Source: Astrothelium macrocarpum
Lineage: Eukaryota; Ascomycota; Dothideomycetes; Trypetheliales; Trypetheliaceae
NCBI GenBank assembly: GCA_021030915.1
Contig: JAGEMR010000106.1
Location: 38,611 to 102,610 of the forward strand
Length of the DNA stretch: 64,000 nt
Reading direction: 5' to 3'
This document shows positions 56,744-64,000 of the stretch, piece by piece; the stretch's first letter is position 1; each line of letters starts with the position of its first letter. The position numbers and the translations under genes were made by a program. The notes under the pieces were generated by a model. That model was given only the letters and a program-made list of their open reading frames with translations, was not told where the DNA came from and searched no databases.

Positions 56744-58197
56744 TCTGCTTTTCTCAATCATGCTGAGGTTGATGAAGAAGCACTGGGTTGGAATGATGTT
56801 GTGAAAGGGGAATGCATATGGGAGATGCTCAACCTACACTACTTCGAAATGCTGTATTACAAACGGCGTACGAACTCAACTTCAAGACGAAACTGGAACC
56901 ATAATTCAGACTCAACGTAATGAAGGCGAGCGATAAATATCCACATGACTGTTTTATCTCATTATATTATTTCCACATTTTTACGTTGGATGGATGGGTG
57001 GCGTTTAAGAAAAATGATACTTGGCTATGTATCTTTCAGGCTTCAACTCCAGATGCGAATACCATTATCAGCATAATTTAAACAACTCTGCAAAAATCAT
57101 CTTTGACTTTGCCATTTCTTATTCTACCGTTCGATTCTCAAATGGACATAGAATTGTTGCAATCTCCCCTTTTGTGCCCGTTCTGTCTGGACACCCATGT
57201 ACTGCCTTGAGTCGAGACATACTGTCCGGCGCCAGACCCTGATTAGCCTCATGTTCTCTCGAGTAGCTATGGAGGTGGGCGGTCCAGTCCCAAACGTAGA
57301 TGCAAGAGCAGCGTCTGGGCCATGTGAATCGAAGGCTCATTAATGTTTCGGCGTGGGTGTTGTGGTGTTCTACCAGAGTGTCCCACGTAGCTGTCATTCT
57401 CTCAAGCTTAATTTCACCATGGTCAATATTTGGCACCGCCAATTGGTGTTTACGCGCACCAAGGGGAGGAAGCCTGGGCAGCTTAGCGTAGTATTCGTCT
57501 CACTTACACCTGGAATTGAGTCGTGGTCTGCGCACGTTTGGCTACTCCTCCGGTTTGCCCTTGTCTATTGCACTCAGACCGTTTCAAGTCAGTTTACACT
57601 CTCGCTCCTGCTAAGCCTGGTAGACGCATTTTGTCACAGTTCGTTGACAACAGTCCTCATAGTTATTTTTCTCGAGGAATTGCATGTCTCGATGCCTGTG
57701 CTGTCTTGTCCCCTATCCGGTTTAATGGAAGATCGTGGTGATAAATGCTTTGATAGAGGACTATCGAGAATTTAGCTGTGTACAAACGCCCTATTTTGTC
57801 AAAGACATCCGAGCATTGCCTAATCTACGCGATTATCAACCCATTCCACGTAAACTCCATCCACCAGTCTTTGTACCCAAACGGCTCGGGCCGTGTGGCA
57901 TCGCTGTTTGAGATGGCATGATCATCAATCGGCAAAAGTGGCTCCCATCATAACTTGAACTGGTAAATTGCGCACCGTCGGTCTTCGGAAGTTATGACTT
58001 AAAGACCGTGGGAAATGTGCAACACTGAGTATTTCTGACTTGCACCCTTATCACTGATTCGCATCTACAGTAGAGCGGGCCTCGTCACGAAAAGGTAAAC
58101 AGCAACTTCTTGTCACATCCGACTTCTTATCTAAGGTTCCTACTTAAATCCACGCCGTTTGTCAATATTTCGCCATAGTCAATTTCTGATCGTCAAA
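56744..58197. other. Intergenic, about 1.45 kb
   Basis: No supported gene. A 140-codon plus frame (57353-57775) is hydrophobic in places but lacks a signal peptide at its start or any family resemblance. Confidence 0.45.
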
Positions 58198-59169
58198 ATG
58201 ATCCCGTTCATTACTCTTGAAGAACACTTTCTCTCCACATCCATCTGGAAGGGTGTAGCGGAGAAGTACTCCGAGCAACTCAAGCATGTACCCAAAGTTC
58301 ATGAGCAGCTCCGTGATCTCGATGATATCCGTATTCAAGAAATGGACGGTGGTAACGTCGCCTTGCAAATCATCTCTCACGCTCCTGGCGGCGCCGCCCT
58401 TAGTCTCCAGGAGAACGTTGCTGCCAATGACCAACTCTCAGAAGCTATCAAGAGGCATCCACGGCGCTTTGCGGGGTTCGCTACGCTACCCATGGTGCAC
58501 CCTACAGAGGCCGCTGCAGAGCTCGAGCGATGCGTGAAGCAGCTCGGATTTGTCGGTGCCTTGGTGGACAATCACGCTGGAGGCAAGTTCTATGATGAAA
58601 AACAATTTTGGCCAGTGTTTGAGGCCGCAGAGAAATTAGATGTGCCTATATATTTACATCCTAACTTCCCAGATGACGAGCTCTCAGTGCATTACAAGGG
58701 GAGCTTCACGGATGGTGCAGCATTGAGTATGGGGACTTCGGGGTTCGGATGGCATTCAGAGACAGCACTGCACATAATGCGGCTGTTTGCCGCCGGATTG
58801 TTTGACGCATTTCCAAAGTTGAAGATCATCATTGGGCATTTTGGAGAGATGTTGCCGTTTATGCTAGGCCGGATCAGTCAGCTTTCGGTACGTTGGGGAG
58901 AGAGAAGAAAGAACTTTAGGCAGGTTTGGGATGAGAACATTTGGATCACACTGAGTGGGGTTTGGAGCGTGGATCCTATGGCTTGCATATTGAGGAATAC
59001 AAAAATTGAGAGGATCTTGTACAGTGTTGATTATCCCTTCGCGAACAATCAGTGGGGTGTGGAGTTCATGAAGAACTTACGGCAGAGTGGATTGGTCAGT
59101 GAAGAGCAATACAGCATGATTGCGTACAAAAATGCTGAGACGCTTCTTGGAGTAAAAGCGACGACATGA
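58198..59169 (+). CDS. Amidohydrolase-2 family enzyme (dihydroxybenzoate/resorcylate decarboxylase type)
   Basis: Single exon, 323 aa from the ATG at 58198. The in-frame ATG at 58159 adds only 13 unusual residues. The metal site of the amidohydrolase-2 group is intact: E8-E9-H10 (TLEEHF), His154 in IYLHPN, His214 in IIGHFGE, and Asp278 in YSVDYPF. The fold and spacing match 2,3-dihydroxybenzoate, gamma-resorcylate and 5-carboxyvanillate decarboxylases, non-oxidative Zn/Mn decarboxylases, but some relatives are hydrolases. It may act in aromatic acid breakdown or detoxification. It stands alone, with no neighbouring aromatic-pathway or regulator gene. It lacks introns, unlike almost every other gene here. 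Confidence 0.88.
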   Translation: MIPFITLEEHFLSTSIWKGVAEKYSEQLKHVPKVHEQLRDLDDIRIQEMDGGNVALQIISHAPGGAALSLQENVAANDQLSEAIKRHPRRFAGFATLPMVHPTEAAAELERCVKQLGFVGALVDNHAGGKFYDEKQFWPVFEAAEKLDVPIYLHPNFPDDELSVHYKGSFTDGAALSMGTSGFGWHSETALHIMRLFAAGLFDAFPKLKIIIGHFGEMLPFMLGRISQLSVRWGERRKNFRQVWDENIWITLSGVWSVDPMACILRNTKIERILYSVDYPFANNQWGVEFMKNLRQSGLVSEEQYSMIAYKNAETLLGVKATT

Positions 59170-61620
59170 TGCCTGATAAGGAACAACATGCTAGTTGCAC
59201 AGAAGTAAAAAAGCTATCGTTGTTCACCAGAAAGCGTGATTGAATGCGACAAGACATGTAGCTGTGACCACAGTCAACAATGCAAAAGGCGCAAACGAAC
59301 CACTCCCACCTGTAATAGCGCGACGAGAATTAAAGGCCTTGACGTTAATGCTTCTTTGACCTGTCATACATAGCGTGGCTCTCCAGCAAGTCAAGTATTA
59401 GGATAATTCGAACGTGTTATGGTGCATGAGAGAAAATTGAAACGCTTTACCAGCAAGCGTCTATCCCGAATGTACACGGCTAAAACAGTCTGCGTAGTTA
59501 TCTTGCTACTATGCTAATGGGAAGCACTGCGCACGGGTCTGCGATGGGATATGCTTTAATACAGCCTCCATATCCAGAAACAACATCGTCGTCCAGTGGT
59601 TCGTACACCGATATGCTGTGGAAAACGCCAGGTATCCGACGCGGAAGCCAGACGGACACTCCCACTGCTTGACTACCATGCGTTCGAATGGTCGTACGTC
59701 CATGATGCTTACTATAAAGAATCTTTGGCGCCTTTAGCAAATGGTTTGCCGTCTTGCACAAGGCGTGTATCATCGATGTCAGTTCCAAGTCATCTCACAT
59801 TCGTCGTGATCAAAACGCTTATCAGAGGATTTTTCTTCGTGATGAATACAAAAAAATCTTTTTGGACGCCTGAATTGTCGTATATAGCGCTGGGTAAACA
59901 ATTGATGCTGTCACGAACTGCGATTATGAATATTGCAGTACTGACAAGGGAGAGACATGGCTGGCCCCAACGAGTTCTTGAATCGTGCTTGAAATGTTCT
60001 GGAATCGAGTCCAAGGAGTGCTCTGTGCGGAACTAGCTCGAAAGTGGCGTGAAGATTGCATGGGCTGGCGACACACCTTTAACTTCTTCTTTGCTTTCAC
60101 TAGTAAGGTATCTTCGTCCTATTTGGACATCCCAGTATTCTCTCTCCCTCCACCACTCAACAGCGATCAGCGAGATGTTCGGTCATCAGTGGCTCGTTGC
60201 CGCGGTATCTCGGACGTCGATTTGATAACGTGCATGGAGGTGGGTGCGCTCATTTCTGGATGTCGTTCGAACCTATTCTACCCGAGCCACATTTGTGGCG
60301 GCCTCTGTGACAGCCTTGCTACCTGGAGCCACATGGAGCATAGCTGATCATACATCATTATGCAGGAGCAAAGGAACTGAGCTGGAGCCAGCCTTTGGAC
60401 GGAATCGAGGATCCAGCTTGATTGTTGGGTCAGAGCAGGACTGCTTTGACTGTGTTTGGGCAAATATATAAGTAGTCGTATTGCGGCACCGCTCTTTCCG
60501 GTAGAAGAACCCAGCATAACGCGACATCTTCGACAAAGCAGGAAAATACAAACATACCACTCTAGTACAGACTAGCCTTGTTTATGCTGACCACAAATAG
60601 CGATGACGCCTCTCGATGAGTTGTTGGTAGAATGTATACTGCCTTAGGAAGTTAAAATACCTGGTCAAGGTGTCATTTGCGCTCGGAGCTGCACAATACT
60701 AAGCTCTTCTTTCGACCAAGAGCGCTTACACGTGAATACGCAAACGAGTAGATTGGATTTCAATAAAGGAGAAGGAGACAAAAAAGGGAGCTGGTCATGG
60801 TGGCGATCATTTCATATCAGCTGTACAAAGCCCGTAGCGTCAGGCTTAGAATGACCCAGACTCCAAGTCATCAAGAAATTGGATTGCTTCATTGTGATTT
60901 GAGCACTGGGAATGCAAATTCGCCGTTCCCGGCTCCTCGAGGATACAAGGTGAGGGAGAAGTGGCTCTGGAACTTTTCGGGCCTGATTGAGCTGGATTTG
61001 ACAAGCTCAGATCACCACAGAATCCCTCAGAGGCGCTTTAGGTCGGCCTTGATGTAAGAATGCAAGAATGTCTAGCCCTACGTTCAGGAGGTCCAGGGGA
61101 ACGCCGGCCATTTGGTTCAAGGGATCGCAGAAAAGCCGTATCGGAGGCTTGCCGTTGGCTGTACCCATCCAGCTCATCACTTCGAATTTTGATAATGAGT
61201 AGTAGCGTTGCAGTGCTAAGCTTCTCATCGAAGATCTTGCTGCCGAACAATTTATCAGGCAGTCTAAATCATGTATACGGACGACCAGGAACTTCTGCAA
61301 TTTGCAACACGCATGAGAGTAGGTGTGACATTACTCTGCGACCTATTGTCATGTATTGAAGAGGGGGCACTGACTCCTTGGTAAGATGAGTGCGTACAGT
61401 CGGATTGCGTGCCGCGTAGCAAATATCAGGTATACGTAACCGAAATTTCGGCGTGTCCAGTCTCTGGTGAGAATTGATTGCGGCTGAGTTTGGAATTTCT
61501 CGCTTCTATCTCGTGGCAACTCGGAACCCTTTGTGCGCGAAAGAGTAATTTGGCGTTGCATAGAATCTCACCTAGGACGGCTGATGAGCACAGGCAGCGA
61601 AGCGGGAAACAATGACGATT
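59170..61620. other. Gene-poor region, no supported gene
   Basis: About 2.45 kb with many 60-146 codon frames on both strands and none with a convincing domain. A protein-like minus segment near 61030-61200 (PPIRLFCDPLNQMAGVPLDL) and another near 59500-59640 may be gene debris; unidentified. Confidence 0.4.
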
Positions 61621-61738
61621 GGTAGTCGCATCGAGTTGCAGCCTAGAAAGAATGAACGTGCTGGTTTCAATGAATGATTGGCAGTCGCATCGAGTTGCAG
61701 CCTAGAAACAATGAATGTGCTTGTTTCAATGTTTGGGT
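61621..61738. repeat. 59-bp tandem duplication, diverged
   Basis: Two adjacent copies start at 61621 and 61680 (ggtagtcgcatcgagttgca and ggcagtcgcatcgagttgca). The period is 59 bp, with a handful of substitutions, including T/C and C/T changes. No gene overlaps it. Confidence 0.85.
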
Positions 61739-62708
61739 GTAGTGCACTATATATCTACTACAGGTGCTAACTTTCACACCAAGGATTTGGGAAGGAAACC
61801 GCGGTGGGCGGGGCCGGCCGCACCCGTGCACCCAAGGCATAATTTGCTGGTATTCTAGAAGATTACCTTGGCAGGTACATAGCCTTATGATGAGCCTCGT
61901 TAATCGCATTCCTAGCAGCTTTGCCGAATTTCATTTGTATGTCAATCAAAAGAATTTTCCGAGCATTTCCGAAGCATGAACCTAATCAAGAATGATCGGT
62001 CTTGGAGAACAGCGTCTTCCTGAACAGATAGCCACAATGATGTGCACTCTGATCAAAAGCAAGCTAACAAAGCATAAGCTGAGGCCATGCAAAAGAGAGT
62101 TTCCCAACACTCCCGCTACTATTCCTCATTCGATAAGCGTACCCTCGATTGTCCTCGGTCCGATCCCCTTTCCAAAAATAATCTTGCAGGCCTAGAATAC
62201 GAACACTCACAGCACAGCAACTCTGCCAGCTCCAGATGAAGAAATGCATGGTGCAAAGTAGACGGGAAGGTGACATACAATCGACCCTGTCTACTTTACG
62301 AGCAGTACTCCGGGAAGATCTACCTCGGCAGAGTGGACGGCTGACTCCATGAGAAGATCGCTAACGCTACTTAGCCTTACACCAAATCCTTGCTGCCACT
62401 TGAGGAATCATATAGCTATACGCCTTGAACTTGCACATTCTGCCTTACTGAATTGCCTGGTTTCTGCACTGCAAAGGGGTTAAACACCCAGTCTTGTCCT
62501 GTGATTGAATGATGGTGGCCTTGCCACATCGATTGGATACGGTACTTGTGGACGATGCATCTGAGAAGTGCTGTAGCTTGTTTGTCTTGGTCGGTCTTTA
62601 GAATAATATATAAGTTCAGCCACATGAGATCGGTCGTTCATGTTCACAGAATACCTCACTTTCAGAGACATTCACGTATCGTTCTTTGCATTTTGTTGAG
62701 TACTAAAG
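61739..62708. other. Intergenic, upstream of the small orphan gene
   Basis: About 970 bp without a supported gene; the right end should hold the promoter of the 62709 gene. Confidence 0.45.
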
Positions 62709-63154
62709 ATGGGTCTGACAGAAGATGAAGAAGAGTTGCTGAGATCAGTTGACAACATACAGCAGCAGTGAGTTAAGATGCAAACCGAATTGGCCCCCAA
62801 GCTTACTACGATGAGACTTACTCTGATTGCCATGAAAGATTAGAAACTCAAAAAAGCGTTGAATCTTCCCAGGCTTCACACGGCAGCAAATTGACGGTTG
62901 ATCATGCCGCCCGGCACTCTGGTCCCTATCGCTTGACGGCCTCCAATCTCGCTGCATTCAATGCGCAAACCGGTGGATTCGGAGTCGGTTGTCGAGACCC
63001 TGGAAACCGTACCCGTAGCGATATTACACCGATCGGCAACAAAGGCCTGACTCCGATGGCGCGATGGGCTAGCACTCAGGACGATTATGCCGCGTGGATG
63101 AGACTGGACGCTAAAGAAGTGCAATCTACGATTAGTAGAAGAGCGAGCTGGTGA
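62709..63154 (+). CDS. Small hypothetical protein, 124 aa
   Basis: Two exons, 62709-62767 and 62839-63154, with a 71-bp intron (GTGAGT donor, AAG acceptor). The product is 124 aa beginning MGLTEDEEELLRSVDNIQQQ. That is an acidic amphipathic helix, followed by a soluble region with Gly/Arg/Thr-rich stretches (TGGFGVGCRDPGNRTRSDI) and Trp residues near the end (MARWASTQDDYAAWMRLD). No signal peptide, membrane segment or known domain is present. The clean phase-preserving intron and sensible start argue it is real. Its position about 600 bp from extremely AT-rich DNA, in a gene-poor arm, suggests a lineage-restricted gene. Function unknown. Confidence 0.6.
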
Positions 63155-63764
63155 CGGATTGCGGTTACATTCTTTATCTGGTGTTTCCTTTGAACAGATA
63201 TGGATTGAAGAGTTGGTAATAATTGTTGAAAGTTTAGAGTTGTTCTGGTAGCTCTCTACCTTTCATCGAAACGTTTCTTTCTGCGTGCCGGTTTTAGAAA
63301 TATAGCAAGATAGGTCCTTACTCTCATTGTGTAATTCTAGTCATCACTGCCAAATATCTAAGGTTTTTATTCGGTGCGCTGAAGTTGTGAGCTGAAAGAT
63401 GTACCGTAGGCAACATCTACAATTAGAATTAGAGGTGTGCAGAGTGGGAAACAGGAAGACTCCACGTTACCATTGAGCGTCTTGACTTCATGCAGGCAAG
63501 CCGATAATGACGTTCCATTTTTGGACTGGTTCCGAAGATACTTAGGTCGCACGAGTGACTTCCTTTTCTTTGCTTGTTCGTGGATGAGGAGAGACTCTGT
63601 TGAGGTATCAACTATCTTTTAGGGGTCTTGGTGATTACTAATTAGCACGTGCGCCAGCGAAAATTGGTGTGTGCGCGCCCGTGCGCGATTACCTCAAAAG
63701 TGGGATTCTAGCTGCTTTTGTACTAGGAGTCTCCACCATCTCGTGCACGGTCCCACCTCGTGCA
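63155..63764. other. Transition zone before AT-rich DNA
   Basis: About 600 bp of ordinary base composition without a supported gene, leading into the AT-rich block. Confidence 0.45.
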
Positions 63765-64000
63765 CACCTTATAATTCATAATAAAATTGAAATATCTCCA
63801 CAATCATATATAATTTTGAATTCAAATTTTGATATATTATCAGTTAAATTATAAAAAATAAGAAATTCAAATAAAATATTAAAATTTTTCAATATCAATT
63901 GAACTATTTAATATTGTTTAAAAATTAATTTTTATTAGATAATTTAATATAATTTAATTAATATTAAAATATATATAAATTATAATATATATATTAATTC
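63765..64000. other. Extremely AT-rich DNA (edge of an AT isochore)
   Basis: From about 63765 to the window end the sequence becomes almost pure A/T (runs such as aaaattaatttttattagat and atatatataaattataatat), with only isolated G or C. The change from normal composition is abrupt, within about 30 bp. This matches the AT-rich, repeat-induced-point-mutation-degraded blocks of bipartite filamentous-fungal genomes, though centromeric or subtelomeric AT-rich DNA would look the same. No coding frame is possible here. Confidence 0.85.

Noticed and set aside
58159..58197. Upstream ATG for the amidohydrolase
   Set aside because: The 13 added residues are not like the family N-terminus, which begins just before the EEH motif; ATG at 58198 preferred.

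Overview
This window is nuclear DNA of a filamentous ascomycete (Pezizomycotina; the class cannot be fixed from sequence alone). The evidence is short GT-AG introns of about 47-190 bp with fungal branch sites, both gene orientations freely mixed, and recognisable fungal proteins: beta-tubulin with several 5' introns, a Zn2Cys6 regulator, a LysM secreted protein, an NCS1 transporter and fungal APS kinase. Exon boundaries were built by hand from splice signals, reading phase and family alignment from memory. They are models, not transcript-supported facts.

Layout. 1-3 kb: the 3' part of a PHD-finger/Myb-like protein, then a two-LysM secreted protein. 3-5.2 kb: gene-poor, with one broken reading frame. 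5.2-8.75 kb: a large secreted Pro/Ser/Val repeat protein with two different tandem arrays. 9.2-16.4 kb: dense housekeeping genes (SUZ-domain protein, a conserved unknown, tubulin chaperone E, SF3a66/Prp11, Pol epsilon Dpb4). 18.8-28.9 kb: NCS1 permease, HIT protein, B-type cyclin, mitoribosomal uL2m, secreted Cys-rich protein. 30.4-33.7 kb: Zn2Cys6 transcription factor. 33.7-38.4 kb: gene-poor relic zone carrying a dead arginyl-tRNA synthetase copy. 38.4-43.97 kb: mitochondrial hotdog thioesterase, beta-tubulin, alkaline ceramidase, prefoldin 1. 45.5-50.9 kb: coiled-coil protein, mitochondrial glycine carrier, conserved unknown. 52.7-56.7 kb: a tight block of APS kinase, V-ATPase subunit C and glycine-cleavage T protein. 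58.2-59.2 kb: amidohydrolase. 59.2-64 kb: gene-poor, one small orphan gene, ending in extremely AT-rich DNA from about 63.77 kb.

How the genes relate. There is no obvious biosynthetic cluster and no clear new multi-gene system. Most of the window is ordinary core genome, much of it in divergent pairs sharing short promoters (SUZ protein/unknown, TBCE/PRP11, cyclin/uL2m, ceramidase/prefoldin, VMA5/GCVT). Two genes touch mitochondrial glycine use: the Hem25-like carrier and GcvT. The cytoskeleton is represented by beta-tubulin, TBCE and prefoldin. The most lineage-specific material is the secreted proteins, the synthetase relic, and the right edge, where an orphan gene and a diverged tandem duplication sit beside what looks like an AT-rich isochore.
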